A stretch of DNA of 64,000 nucleotides from the NCBI RefSeq assembly GCF_004307995.1, contig NZ_SIRE01000009.1:248001-312000 (forward strand). Direction: 5' to 3'. Positions 8,391 through 16,832 of the stretch are shown piece after piece. A program made the translations under genes and the position numbers. Numbering within the stretch: position 1 is the stretch's first letter; each line of letters starts with the position of its first letter. The notes beneath the pieces are model-generated. The model saw nothing but the letters and a program-made list of their open reading frames with translations, was not told where the DNA came from and ran no database searches. This DNA comes from Paenibacillus thalictri. GTDB lineage: Bacteria > Bacillota > Bacilli > Paenibacillales > NBRC-103111.

Positions 8391-8675
8391 ATGGGGATTT
8401 CAGCGTTTATCATCATCGTAGCTATTATCGTTATTATCCTGCTTGTACGGGCAGCCGGCCGACCTGGGCGTCGCCGGGGAAAGCATAATGAAAGAGGGAG
8501 CGATACAGGGGCATATCCTTACAACAGTTTTGCCGATGACAATCACCGCTCCCACGATCACGGTCATCATCGCCACCATAGCGGACATGATGGCCATCAT
8601 GGTCATCATGACCATGGTCACAGCCATGGCGATTCCCACAGCGGCGGCGATGACGGCGGAGGGAGCAGCGACTGA
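8391..8675 (+). CDS. Small membrane protein with a histidine-rich tail
   Basis: A 94-residue protein. Residues 4-19 form one strongly hydrophobic helix (SAFIIIVAIIVIILLV), followed by an Arg-rich stretch (RPGRRRGK) that should keep the tail in the cytoplasm. The tail is extremely His-rich: 16 His between residues 52 and 83, mostly as HDHGHH and HHGHH patterns with Asp and Gly, then a Gly/Ser/Asp end. GGAGG lies 8 nt before the ATG. Such tails bind Ni, Zn or Cu, so a metal buffer or chaperone role is possible. A CsoR-type regulator lies 0.6 kb downstream. No known family is recognised. Confidence 0.75.
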   Translation: MGISAFIIIVAIIVIILLVRAAGRPGRRRGKHNERGSDTGAYPYNSFADDNHRSHDHGHHRHHSGHDGHHGHHDHGHSHGDSHSGGDDGGGSSD

Positions 8676-8713
8676 GATGACTGTCATGGCGGAGAAGCCG
8701 CGGTATGCGGCTA

Positions 8714-9091
8714 TTAAGGCAAGTGTTCGATGAACTCCAATCGGTTGCCGAATGGATCGTTGGTGAAAAAACGGGAGATTCCTTCGATTTCATCATCGTC
8801 TTTGACTGTATAACCGAGCGCCAGCAATTTGCTGCGAAGCGCTTGCCATCCGCTCACCCGGAAAGCGGGGTGGGCTTTTTGCGCGGGGACGAAATGTGCC
8901 TCTACGCCCAGGTGGATTTGCTGCTCGCCGCAGACAAACCAAACTCCGCCGCGCGGACGCAGCTTCTCGGGTTTCTCTATTTCTTGCATCAGCAAGATGC
9001 CGGCGTAAAATTCGCGGGCCGCCTGTTCTTCACCGGAAGGCATGGCGACCTGTACGTGATCCAACTTGACAAAATGAAACGAATCGGACAT
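8714..9091 (-). CDS. VOC (glyoxalase/bleomycin resistance) family protein
   Basis: A 125-residue single-module vicinal-oxygen-chelate protein. The N-terminal KLDHVQVAMP carries the first metal-ligand His, and the C-terminal end has the characteristic ND.FGNRLEFIEH with a metal-ligand Glu. Such proteins are small-molecule lyases, dioxygenases or drug-binding resistance proteins; the activity here is unknown. The AAGGAG site touches the ATG at 9100 but is 9 nt from the ATG at 9091, so the latter is the start. It is convergent with the His-rich protein gene and is probably monocistronic. Confidence 0.88.
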   Translation of the reverse strand: MSDSFHFVKLDHVQVAMPSGEEQAAREFYAGILLMQEIEKPEKLRPRGGVWFVCGEQQIHLGVEAHFVPAQKAHPAFRVSGWQALRSKLLALGYTVKDDDEIEGISRFFTNDPFGNRLEFIEHLP

Positions 9092-9309
9092 CGTTCCCAT
9101 CTCCTTAATTCAATATAAGGTTTTGTTTCGTTAGATGAAATGTGGTTTCATAATTACTTTTATCATATACAATCAGCGAAGCGGCTGTAAAGAGGGATTG
9201 CTGTCACCGTTGCAGGTTTTTTGGCCGCAAGCAAATGGCGGGTGTACCTTTTTCGCGTAAGGTGTCATAATAGAACTAATCAGGTTTGCGGAAGCGAGGA
9301 GTGACAATC

Positions 9310-9651
9310 ATGAACGAACACATACATTCCGGCGAGCATACGGAGGGAAGCGAATGCCATATCGACCCCGGCAGCCGCAAGAGCCATCACTCGGACAAGG
9401 TGAAAGATAATTTGGCATCGCGGTTGAACCGCATAGAAGGACAAATTCGCGGAGTTAGGGGTATGATCGAAAAAGACGCCTACTGCGACGATGTGTTAAA
9501 TCAAATCGCCGCGATTCAGTCTGCGCTCAACAGTGTCGGTAAAATTTTGCTTGAAGGCCATATGCGCAGTTGTGTCGTGGAGCGGCTTGGAGAAGGCGAT
9601 AACGAAGTGATCGACGAATTGCTCAAGACGATCGGCAAATTAATGAAATAA
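9310..9651 (+). CDS. csoR: CsoR/RcnR-family metal-sensing repressor
   Basis: A 113-residue all-helical repressor of the CsoR/RcnR/FrmR class. The core starts near residue 34 (LASRLNRIEGQIRGVRGMIE). The Cu(I)-site triad of CsoR is present: Cys59, His84 and Cys88 (YCDDVL and EGHMRSC). That argues for copper sensing rather than nickel or formaldehyde. The first 30 residues are His-rich (HIHSGEH, CHIDPG, KSHHSD) and may add metal affinity. Start: GAGGAGTG 6-7 nt before the ATG at 9310, preferred over an upstream TTG at 9286. No copper ATPase or chaperone gene is adjacent, so the regulated gene must be elsewhere or be the His-rich membrane protein upstream. Confidence 0.88.
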   Translation: MNEHIHSGEHTEGSECHIDPGSRKSHHSDKVKDNLASRLNRIEGQIRGVRGMIEKDAYCDDVLNQIAAIQSALNSVGKILLEGHMRSCVVERLGEGDNEVIDELLKTIGKLMK

Positions 9652-9750
9652 GATGGCTGTCAGGCAATCCGGCCGCCGAGTGGGATAATGATTTATGCCG
9701 CTGAAGATTCGCCTGTTTAACGAATCCGCCTTGCAGAGTTCCACGGACTT

Positions 9751-10179
9751 CTAGCGCCGTTGTTGATCCAGAAACCGTTCTCTCCATTCCGGCCGCGGGA
9801 GGGGGCAAGCGTCATGTTTGCCGAACCAACGATACCGGTTGCGGGCAACGAGGTCATAGACGCCATCCCGCATCGGCCTCGGTACGAGATGACCTACGGA
9901 AAGCAGCGGCCACAGGCCGGGAAGTTTTCGGCAAAGCCTCATCGCGGCGGTCGACTTGAGATAAGCGCGGCCGCTTTCAACAAGCACAAAGCTGCTTAGG
10001 TCGGCAGGCAATTCCAGCCGCTGAAGCAGCTTTTGTCCGTATTCGGACTCCAGCGCCGCAAATCGGAATTTCATCTTGCGGTCCCGTTTCAGCAGGAACT
10101 GCACAACCCCGTTGCATAAACCGCATACCCCGTCATACAGTACAATGGCTTCATATTCAAGCGGATCGTTTGACTCCAT
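9751..10179 (-). CDS. DCC-family thiol-disulfide oxidoreductase-like protein (DUF393)
   Basis: A 142-residue DCC protein named for the motif seen here as YDGVCGLCN (residues 15-23), a thioredoxin-like Cys19-x-x-Cys22 pair. The body has the family's pattern of FLLKRDRKMKFRFAALES and a C-terminal RYRWFGKHDACPLP. It is probably cytoplasmic. The redox activity is inferred from the family. AAGGAGG 8 nt before the ATG at 10179 sets the start rather than the in-frame ATG at 10224. The upstream gene on the same strand is the WYL regulator, so the two may be co-transcribed. Confidence 0.88.
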   Translation of the reverse strand: MESNDPLEYEAIVLYDGVCGLCNGVVQFLLKRDRKMKFRFAALESEYGQKLLQRLELPADLSSFVLVESGRAYLKSTAAMRLCRKLPGLWPLLSVGHLVPRPMRDGVYDLVARNRYRWFGKHDACPLPRPEWRERFLDQQRR

Positions 10180-10232
10180 CCTGATCCCTCCTTTGGCGTA
10201 CGCCGATGGGTGCTGTGTAAGCACCGCGGCAG

Positions 10233-11201
10233 CTATTGTCCTTCTTCCTTACGATACAGGCGCCACAACGTTTCGCTTCGCCTGGCCAGCTCAAGACGCA
10301 GCTCGGGAGGCTCCAGCGCCTCCACTTCCGGCCCGCAAGTAAGCAGCATCTCGCATGCTACATCGATGGTATCGCAGCGTAAATCGACGTTCAGCATGTT
10401 GTCGTCCATATGCTCCACACGCTCGATGTGGACAAACCGCCTTGCTTTTATCCGGGGGAGATGGGCTTTCGTTGTCCTCACGCGAATCGGAAAACGCGGC
10501 AAATTGGCATGAAATTGCGCAGTCGATTGCTCCCAGTACTCGGCAAGATCAAAATCGGCCGGCCGTGAGAACCGTTCGTCCAACACCTGCACGGAAAGAA
10601 TACGCGACACCCGGTAAGATCGTTTCTCCTCGTCCGTCCCTGTGCCTGCGACGACGTACCAGATGCTGCCTTTGGCGACCAAACCTAAAGGTTCGATGAT
10701 ACGCTCTGTAGGCCCGTCTTGTTTTTGATACAAAATCCGCAGCTTGAGTTCCTGCCACACCGCCTCCTGAATGGTCAGCAGATGGGGAACCGGATCGCGG
10801 GAAGCGAACCAGCCGGCTCCATCGACGTGAATGCGTTCACGTACCCGGTTCAGGTCGTTATGGTAGATTGGCGGCAATGCCGCGCCCAACTTCAAACGGG
10901 CATCTTCAAATACTTGCTGCAGACCGAGATCGTTCAGCAGGTGAGAGGGGCTGAGCAGCAGCAGCGATTGCGCTTCTTCTTTCTTGAGCCCTGTCAGATC
11001 GGTCCGAAAGCCCTCCGTGAGCTGCCATCCGCCGGCGGGTCCGCGTTCCGCAAATACCGGTATTCCCGAAGCGCTTAAGGCATCCATATCCCGCAGTACC
11101 GTCCGCTCCGACACCTCAAGTTTTTCGGCAAGCTGCTTTGCGGTTAGTTTGCCATGGGCTTGCAGCAGCAGAACAATCGATACAAGACGATCGGCGCGCA
11201 T
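10233..11201 (-). CDS. HTH/WYL-domain transcriptional regulator (YafY-like)
   Basis: A 322-residue regulator. A DeoR-type winged helix-turn-helix occupies residues 1-60 (KLTAKQLAEKLEVSERTVLRDMDAL). A WYL domain follows around 140-220 (YQKQ..ERIIEPLGLVAKGSIWYVVAG), then the WCX extension. WYL domains sense small ligands or nucleic acid. GAGGAGG lies 9 nt before the ATG. It is divergent from an SDR gene; a dyad at 11270-11282 lies between them, so control of the SDR and of itself is likely. Confidence 0.9.
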   Translation of the reverse strand: MRADRLVSIVLLLQAHGKLTAKQLAEKLEVSERTVLRDMDALSASGIPVFAERGPAGGWQLTEGFRTDLTGLKKEEAQSLLLLSPSHLLNDLGLQQVFEDARLKLGAALPPIYHNDLNRVRERIHVDGAGWFASRDPVPHLLTIQEAVWQELKLRILYQKQDGPTERIIEPLGLVAKGSIWYVVAGTGTDEEKRSYRVSRILSVQVLDERFSRPADFDLAEYWEQSTAQFHANLPRFPIRVRTTKAHLPRIKARRFVHIERVEHMDDNMLNVDLRCDTIDVACEMLLTCGPEVEALEPPELRLELARRSETLWRLYRKEEGQ

Positions 11202-11269
11202 GGCGTGGCCTCCTCAGCATGGTTTGTTAGTGTCAACCGCTTCTTTTCTTCATTGTACCAAATAAATAT

Positions 11270-11282
11270 GACAACAGGTGTC
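11270..11282. promoter_or_regulatory. Candidate operator between WYL regulator and SDR gene
   Basis: GACA and TGTC arms with a 5-nt centre, flanked by ATAT on both sides, in the 147-bp divergent intergenic region. It is a short dyad, so this is only a position-based candidate. Confidence 0.3.
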
Positions 11283-11348
11283 TTATATGCTCGCTTATGA
11301 TAAGGCTGTTGGGGAATAATGAACCATATCGAAGGAGGTGCCGGTTTG

Positions 11349-12230
11349 ATGAAACCGTTAAGCGGCAAAGTCGCTGTTGTCGCCGGAGCGACGCGAGGGG
11401 CGGGACGGGCCATTGCAGTTACGCTGGGAGAAGCCGGAGCGACCGTTTATGCCACCGGACGCAGCGTGAGAGGAAATTTATCGGATATGAAGAGGCCCGA
11501 GACGATCGAAGAGACGGCCGAGCTGATAACGAGCCGGGGCGGGGTTGGCATTCCCGTGCAGGTGGACCATACGTCGGAAGAGCAGGTGCAAGCCTTGTTC
11601 GAACGCATTAAGCTGGAGCAGGGCGGGCGTCTCGACCTGCTCGTCAACGATGTGTGGGGAGGAGACGGACTGACGGTATGGGGTCAAAAGTTCTGGGAGC
11701 ATTCGCTTGGCGACGGCCTGCTGATCCAACGCCGCGCCGTTCATTCCCATATGATCACGAGTTATTACGCCGCTCCGCTTATGGTTGCCCGCGGGCAAGG
11801 ACTGATTATCGAAATTACCGACGGGACGAATTATGACTACCGCGGCAATCTGTATTATAGCTTAGCCAAAGTTTCGGCGATTCATCTGGCGGAAGCGATG
11901 GCGGCCGACTTGAAAGAGCATGGAATTACGGCGCTTGCTTTGACCCCCGGATTTCTGCGGTCTGAATCGATGCTTGAGCTGTTCGGCGTCACAGAGGAGA
12001 ACTGGCAGGAAGGAGCGGCCAAGGAGCCGCATTTTATCGCTTCGGAAACGCCGTATTTTGTAGGCCGTGCGGTGGCGGCGCTGGCAGCCGATCCGAACAT
12101 TGCCGCCAAAGTGGGAACGGTTTGCAGTTCCTGGGATCTTTCCCGTGAATACGGATTTAAGGATGCGGACGGAAGAAGCCCGCACTGGGGCGACTATTTC
12201 AAGGAGCATGTGCTGAAACAAGAGAACTGA
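11349..12230 (+). CDS. Short-chain dehydrogenase/reductase
   Basis: A 293-residue NAD(P)-dependent oxidoreductase with a Rossmann fold. The nucleotide-binding motif is GATRGAG (13-19), a TGxxxGxG variant. The usual NNAG is replaced by NDVWGG (100-105), and the catalytic Tyr170-x3-Lys174 is present (YYSLAK). The catalytic Ser position appears to be Thr (EITDGT), seen in some relatives. GAAGGAGGTG 8 nt before the ATG at 11349 overrides the earlier in-frame ATG at 11319. The substrate is unknown. The divergent WYL regulator probably controls it. Confidence 0.88.
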   Translation: MKPLSGKVAVVAGATRGAGRAIAVTLGEAGATVYATGRSVRGNLSDMKRPETIEETAELITSRGGVGIPVQVDHTSEEQVQALFERIKLEQGGRLDLLVNDVWGGDGLTVWGQKFWEHSLGDGLLIQRRAVHSHMITSYYAAPLMVARGQGLIIEITDGTNYDYRGNLYYSLAKVSAIHLAEAMAADLKEHGITALALTPGFLRSESMLELFGVTEENWQEGAAKEPHFIASETPYFVGRAVAALAADPNIAAKVGTVCSSWDLSREYGFKDADGRSPHWGDYFKEHVLKQEN

Positions 12231-12251
12231 TCAGTACAGGAATCATCTCTT

Positions 12252-12274
12252 AAAGGCCTCCTAGTCCTTTTTTT
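12252..12274 (+). terminator. Weak terminator after the SDR gene
   Basis: AAAGG and CCTTT form a 5-bp stem around a 9-nt loop, followed by an unbroken T-run. The short stem lowers confidence. The rest of 12275-12456 shows no gene. Confidence 0.35.
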
Positions 12275-12456
12275 CAGAGTGTCCTTGACTAAGGGACCCG
12301 TTTACGCCGGCTTAGGATGCAGTTCCGATTTTTGATGCCGGTCAATCGGATTCATGCAGAAAGTGCCTGCGGCGACAGGCGGCGGGGCGGTTCGCGTTGC
12401 AGCGGCAGCCGTTCCAGCCGCTCATAAGCCGATCACAAGCGGATCAAAAAGAAAAG

Positions 12457-12485
12457 TTGTCCCCATCTTGCGGTAGTTGTAAAAT
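12457..12485 (+). promoter_or_regulatory. Promoter of the DinB-like gene
   Basis: TTGTCC (12457-12462) and TAAAAT (12480-12485) with exact 17-bp spacing, 18 bp upstream of the ribosome site. A good match to the vegetative consensus. Confidence 0.6.
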
Positions 12486-12520
12486 GACTGTGAATCTATC
12501 GCAAGGAGATGATGGATAAC

Positions 12521-13000
12521 ATGGACGATCTTTCCTTCCACAAACGTTTTTTAACAGGGAAATTCGGTGAAATCCGCCGCCGGCTGCTGGCAGCATGCAG
12601 CCAACTGGACGAAGCTGCGCTCAACTGGAGGCCGACACCCGAAAGCAACTCGGTGGCCAACCTGGTCTTGCACATCGCCGGTAACATTCATGAACGGATT
12701 GGAGCTAGTATGCTGGAACGCCCGTACGACCGCGATCGGGCGGCTGAGTTTGATTCGACGGCGAATTTGACGAGAGAACGTTTGGAACAGGTGCTTAACG
12801 AAGCTTTTGATCTGTTGTGCACGACACTGGATGAGGCGACTCCCGAGCTGCTGCAGCAAACTCAGAACGTGCGCGGCAACGAGAGAAGCAACCTGCTCGT
12901 CTTTCATCAAGCCGCTTCGCATTTCTCCGAGCATTTGGGTCAAGTGCTGTACATCGCCAAAATGCGTCTTAACGAAGGGTACCAGACGACAAGTATCTAA
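12521..13000 (+). CDS. DinB-like protein (DUF1572)
   Basis: About 159 residues, a four-helix-bundle protein of the DinB/YfiT superfamily. It has the DUF1572 pattern: an N-terminal KFGEIRRRLL, then LNWRPTPESNSVANLVLHIAGN with the first metal-ligand His, and a C-terminal HFSEHLGQVLYIAKM with the other two His. These proteins bind a divalent metal and some are thiol-dependent transferases; no specific reaction can be assigned. AAGGAG (12503-12508) precedes a cluster of ATGs at 12509, 12512 and 12521. I chose 12521 for spacing and similarity of length to relatives, but 12512 is possible. A strong terminator follows. Confidence 0.85.
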   Translation: MDDLSFHKRFLTGKFGEIRRRLLAACSQLDEAALNWRPTPESNSVANLVLHIAGNIHERIGASMLERPYDRDRAAEFDSTANLTRERLEQVLNEAFDLLCTTLDEATPELLQQTQNVRGNERSNLLVFHQAASHFSEHLGQVLYIAKMRLNEGYQTTSI

Positions 13001-13085
13001 TTTTCTTACGCACATACACGTGCACTGGTGGGTCATTCCGCAGGAAGAGGCTATCCCGGCTCTGACATGAATAGGCATCTAAAAA

Positions 13086-13127
13086 GACGCCTCCAACTCC
13101 ACTTGCACAGTGGTTTTGGAGGCGTTT
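13086..13127. terminator. Bidirectional terminator (DinB-like gene / MFS gene)
   Basis: GACGCCTCCAA pairs with TTGGAGGCGTT across a loop of about 20 nt, with A-runs before and T's after. It lies between convergent genes. The 155 bp from 13128 to 13282 show no further feature. Confidence 0.75.
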
Positions 13128-13282
13128 CTAATGTACGCGAATCCCAAGCGTGAGTTGTGGCGCTGCGCTGTGCGGCTGTCGGTCAAACCCCACGCGGGTG
13201 TCGTTATGCAGGGATGGCTCGCTCAGCCGCTGTCCCTGCGGGTGTTCATAGGCGCGGCTTTGATCTGCGCCTCCGTTCGCGC

Positions 13283-14509
13283 TTACATCTTGCCGGTAAC
13301 CGCGGGCCGTCTGCCCGCTTTGCGCGAGGCGGCAGCCCAAGCCGCACCGACCGCCAGCAGAAGCACCGCGCTGAGCCAATATATGCTGCCGAGCCCCAGC
13401 TGTGCGGCGAGGGCATAACCGATAAACGGCCCGATGGCCGCGCCCAAATCGGTTCCTGTGGTATAGGCGGTCATAAAAGCGACTTTTGACGTCCGCGATG
13501 CCGTGTCCGAAGCTACCGCGTCCATCAGCGTCAATACGGCCGTATTGCTAAGCTGCGCGACCAGCAGGACGGCAAGCCACAGCCAGACCGGCAGCTGAAT
13601 CGGCAGAAGGGCGAAAATCACGCCGCCGAGCAGCAAGGAGCCGACAAAAAGCGGCAGACGGCTTGGCATCCGGTCGGATAAGCGGCCGATCCAAGGCGAA
13701 AGGAACGGCGACCAGCTCCAGCGGATCGCTTGAACGATCCCCGTCAGCGTCGCAGCCCCGATCAGCAGCCCCGGCAGCAGCGCATCCGCCGTATGTTCTT
13801 CCACCATCCTGCTCATAGTGGAAGTGTACATCCCGAAATAAACGATGGAAATCACAATGCCGCTGGTTAGCACAAACAAGGCTTCACGGTGACGCCATTG
13901 GAAAGTCTTCTCCGATTCAGGGGCCGGACTCGAATCGTGCGATACGGAAACCGTGGCGGGAATATACCGCAGAACAAAAGGAATCCCGGCCAACGTCAAC
14001 ACGCCAAGGACGGCGCAAACCGTCCGGACCCCGACGATGTCGGCCAACACGCCTCCGGCGAGCATGCCGATCAGACTGCCGACCCCGATCAGCCCGTTAT
14101 ACGTACCGAGCAGTCCGCCGCGGGTACGTTCCGATGCGCATTCCAGCACGGTCAAGTAGCCGCCCAGCCGCAGCAGCGACCAAGCCGCTCCCCATAAGGC
14201 GCGCATCGCCGCCAGCACCCAGAAGCCGTGCAGGAAGCCGTACGACCAGGTGGTGACGATGGCTAACGCAACAGCGATCAATACTCCGCTGCGCTTGGTG
14301 ATGCGCCGGTACAAAGGACCGATGAGCGGATTCAGCGGCAGCCGTACGAAACGGTTGATCGACAGCAGCACACCTACCTGCCATAACGCGTCCAAACCGA
14401 ACTGCTCCCAGTAGACGGGCAGTACGATATACAGCATAGAGTCCCCTAGAATACATATCGCAGTGACCCAAGCGATAATGATCACCGGCATTCGGCCGGA
14501 TTCCGGCAT
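13283..14509 (-). CDS. MFS transporter, divergent from an SgrR-like regulator
   Basis: A 408-residue major facilitator with about 12 hydrophobic helices (IIIAWVTAICILGDSMLYIVLPVYW at the N-terminus). The loop motif RLPLNPLIGPLYRR and the mid-protein SPWIGRLSDR are seen. GGGGAGGTGG lies 6 nt before the ATG at 14509; the longer frame to 14572 has no ribosome site. The pairing with an SgrR-type regulator recalls the enterobacterial sgrR-setA arrangement, where the MFS protein exports sugars under sugar-phosphate stress. A sugar or related metabolite exporter is a reasonable inference. The substrate is not established. Confidence 0.87.
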   Translation of the reverse strand: MPESGRMPVIIIAWVTAICILGDSMLYIVLPVYWEQFGLDALWQVGVLLSINRFVRLPLNPLIGPLYRRITKRSGVLIAVALAIVTTWSYGFLHGFWVLAAMRALWGAAWSLLRLGGYLTVLECASERTRGGLLGTYNGLIGVGSLIGMLAGGVLADIVGVRTVCAVLGVLTLAGIPFVLRYIPATVSVSHDSSPAPESEKTFQWRHREALFVLTSGIVISIVYFGMYTSTMSRMVEEHTADALLPGLLIGAATLTGIVQAIRWSWSPFLSPWIGRLSDRMPSRLPLFVGSLLLGGVIFALLPIQLPVWLWLAVLLVAQLSNTAVLTLMDAVASDTASRTSKVAFMTAYTTGTDLGAAIGPFIGYALAAQLGLGSIYWLSAVLLLAVGAAWAAASRKAGRRPAVTGKM

Positions 14510-14577
14510 CGAAGCCACCTCCCCAAGATTCGATATTTTGGTAGTTGCCATCTCGGCTATATAATCCCACATTGTAC

Positions 14578-14607
14578 TTGAAAAAAGGGGAATAAAAAGT
14601 GTAAACT
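14578..14607 (+). promoter_or_regulatory. Promoter of the SgrR-like gene
   Basis: TTGAAA (14578-14583) and TAAACT (14602-14607) with 18-bp spacing. The promoter overlaps the left arm of a perfect inverted repeat at 14583-14592, which suggests a bound regulator could block it. Confidence 0.5.
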
Positions 14608-14631
14608 CGGGTCAAATGAATTTCCCCTTTT
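14583..14631. promoter_or_regulatory. 10-bp inverted repeat in the divergent MFS/SgrR control region
   Basis: AAAAGGGGAA (14583-14592) and TTCCCCTTTT (14622-14631) are exact inverted copies 29 bp apart in the 213-bp region between the two divergent starts. It could be an operator pair for the SgrR-like protein. Confidence 0.5.
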
Positions 14632-14722
14632 ATCGCCCAAATGACATTTCCTTGCAGCGGTGAAGGTGGAGCAAAACGGATAAGAGATGTCTATCATCCA
14701 TATCCATAGCGGGGGAAGCGTT

Positions 14723-16687
14723 ATGAAACTGCTGGAGCATTATGAGGCGCTTTATGGCAAACTTGCGCCAGAACGCCTGCACATATCCATTCCGGTGACG
14801 GCAGATCAACTGGCTGGCTTGTTATGTTGTACACAGCGCAATGTCAAGCTGCTGATGCGGGGCATGAGCGAAGCCGGCTGGATTGCCTGGCAGCCGGGGC
14901 TGGGGAGAGGCAACGGCTCGCAGCTCGCATTTTTGATGACACCACAGCAGGTGCTGGCTTTGCAGGCGCACCGGTATTTGGATGCGGGCCGGGAGGCGGA
15001 AGCGTTGGCGTTAATCAAGAGCGGCCGTCTTGGGCGGGAGGAAACGGAGAAGGTGATGCTGCATCTGGCCGGTTCGTTTGGCTATCGGGTCGAAAACGTA
15101 TCCGAACGGCGCATCGAGACACTCCGCGTGCCTTCGTACAGATCGGTCGGCATGCTGGACCCGGCGTTTGTCACACGCAGAACCGAACTGCACCTGATTC
15201 GCCAGCTGTTTGATACATTGGTGGAATTCGACCGGCGGCAGCAGCGGTTTGTGCCGGCGTTGGCACATCATTGGGAGCATTCGAGAAATGCGGACAAATG
15301 GATATTTTATTTGCATAAACACGCGCCGTTTCATAGCGGGGGATGGGTGACGTCCGCCGATGTGGAAGCGACGATTCTTCGGCTGCAGAGCGGCGCTTCG
15401 CCATATCGGGCTTTGTTTGCGCACATCCGAAACATCAGCCTGATACACGATTATGAGCTGGAACTTGAACTGGATGCAGAGGACCGCAGACTGCTCAGCC
15501 GGCTGGCCTCAACGGCCGCTTCCATCGTGCCGGGCCGGTTGTACGGCAGATCCGCAGCCGTTCCCGGAAGCGATGTTCCGCCTTCCGGCACAGGACCGTT
15601 CCGAGTTGTCCGGCATGATGAGCATCATCTTGTACTGGGAGCGTTTAATGAGTATTACAGTCGGCGCCCGCAGCTCGACAGAGTCGAGTTATGGTGCTTG
15701 CCCGCACTGTACGAGAACATGGCGGCAGAAGCCGAGCTGGAACAGCATAACGTCAATTTACAGCATTATCCGTACGCTTCCAGGCAGGAACGAGGCTGGA
15801 GGGAGCAGCGCCAAATCGACCACGGGTGCAAGTACATGACATTAAATGCCTCAAACTGCGGTCCGCTGGCGAGCTTGAAGCTTCGCCGGCATATCGCCGG
15901 GGCGCTTGACCTTAGACGGCTGTTGTTGGAACTGGGCGGCAACCGCGGCGCTGAAGCCGGCAGTCTGGTGTCGTATGCGTCCGGCAAAGCGCCGGCTTCC
16001 GCTGCAAAAGACTGCCTAAGCGCGCTGGCTCCGTTAGTCTCCGCGGATTTTGGCCCTGCCATGACCGCGGTGGGAGGCGCTTCTCCCGACGATGTGAGGT
16101 TGCCTGTTCCTGCGAAGCCGCAGAGTGCCGGGAGGAGGCCGGAAACATGGCCGGGTGCCATGGAGGAGCCCCTGACGCTGAGGATGTATACTTACAAGGG
16201 AGCCGGCAACGAGCGGGATGCGGCATGGCTGAAAAACGAGCTGGCCGCGGCAGGAATCGGACTGGATATTCATTTTATCCCCTACGAGGAGTTGTACCTG
16301 CCGGAGACGATGGACAAAGCGGACATGCTGCTGCTGGAACAGCCGGTCGACGAAGACGCCGAATGGGCTCTGATGGCCCAATTCGACAATCCCGGCAGCG
16401 CGGTATGCCGCCATGCCCCTGCCGATCTCCGCGCCCGGCGGCGATCCAGCCTGTCCGCGATCGGAACAAATGCGTCCCGTCAGGAGCGGATGGATGCGTA
16501 CCGGCATTGGGAGGCGGAGCTGATTCAGGCATGCAGCCTGCTGCCACTATACCGGTGGCAGCAATTTATTCATTATCCGCAAGAGCTGAATGGGGCAGCC
16601 ATCAGTTCGCTGGGGTGGGTTGATTACAAGCGGTTATGGTTTGCCTCCCGCGTTCTAGAGGATGCGGGAGAGGTTCAGAGTAACTAG
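14723..16687 (+). CDS. SgrR-like transcriptional regulator with solute-binding domain
   Basis: A 654-residue protein with two parts. The N-terminal 110 residues hold a winged helix-turn-helix (TADQLAGLLCCTQRNVKLLMRGMSEAGWIAW). The remainder resembles the family-5 (peptide/nickel) periplasmic binding domain, here without signal peptide and so cytoplasmic (HLIRQLFDTLVEFD, PALAHHWE, WIFYLHKHAPFHSG). This is the SgrR architecture, in which a captured transport-type domain senses a metabolite. ATG at 14723 has GGGGGAAG upstream; an earlier in-frame ATG at 14687 has none. It likely controls the divergent MFS gene. A second SgrR-like gene lies at 43410-45197. Confidence 0.9.
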   Translation: MKLLEHYEALYGKLAPERLHISIPVTADQLAGLLCCTQRNVKLLMRGMSEAGWIAWQPGLGRGNGSQLAFLMTPQQVLALQAHRYLDAGREAEALALIKSGRLGREETEKVMLHLAGSFGYRVENVSERRIETLRVPSYRSVGMLDPAFVTRRTELHLIRQLFDTLVEFDRRQQRFVPALAHHWEHSRNADKWIFYLHKHAPFHSGGWVTSADVEATILRLQSGASPYRALFAHIRNISLIHDYELELELDAEDRRLLSRLASTAASIVPGRLYGRSAAVPGSDVPPSGTGPFRVVRHDEHHLVLGAFNEYYSRRPQLDRVELWCLPALYENMAAEAELEQHNVNLQHYPYASRQERGWREQRQIDHGCKYMTLNASNCGPLASLKLRRHIAGALDLRRLLLELGGNRGAEAGSLVSYASGKAPASAAKDCLSALAPLVSADFGPAMTAVGGASPDDVRLPVPAKPQSAGRRPETWPGAMEEPLTLRMYTYKGAGNERDAAWLKNELAAAGIGLDIHFIPYEELYLPETMDKADMLLLEQPVDEDAEWALMAQFDNPGSAVCRHAPADLRARRRSSLSAIGTNASRQERMDAYRHWEAELIQACSLLPLYRWQQFIHYPQELNGAAISSLGWVDYKRLWFASRVLEDAGEVQSN

Positions 16688-16832
16688 TATCATAAAATGC
16701 ATGTTAGTGAACGCAGCAAATGAAGCGATTTCGATTCAACTTGATGAAAGTTGATCTTTGGCTAGCTGCCTGTATTGGGCATCATCGTCGCTCTGGTTGG
16801 CCTTATGCATGCACACGTCACGCTCCAACGCT

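Noticed and set aside
13110..13418. Plus-strand frame beyond the DinB-like gene terminator
   Set aside because: It starts inside the terminator stem and runs into the antisense of the MFS gene.
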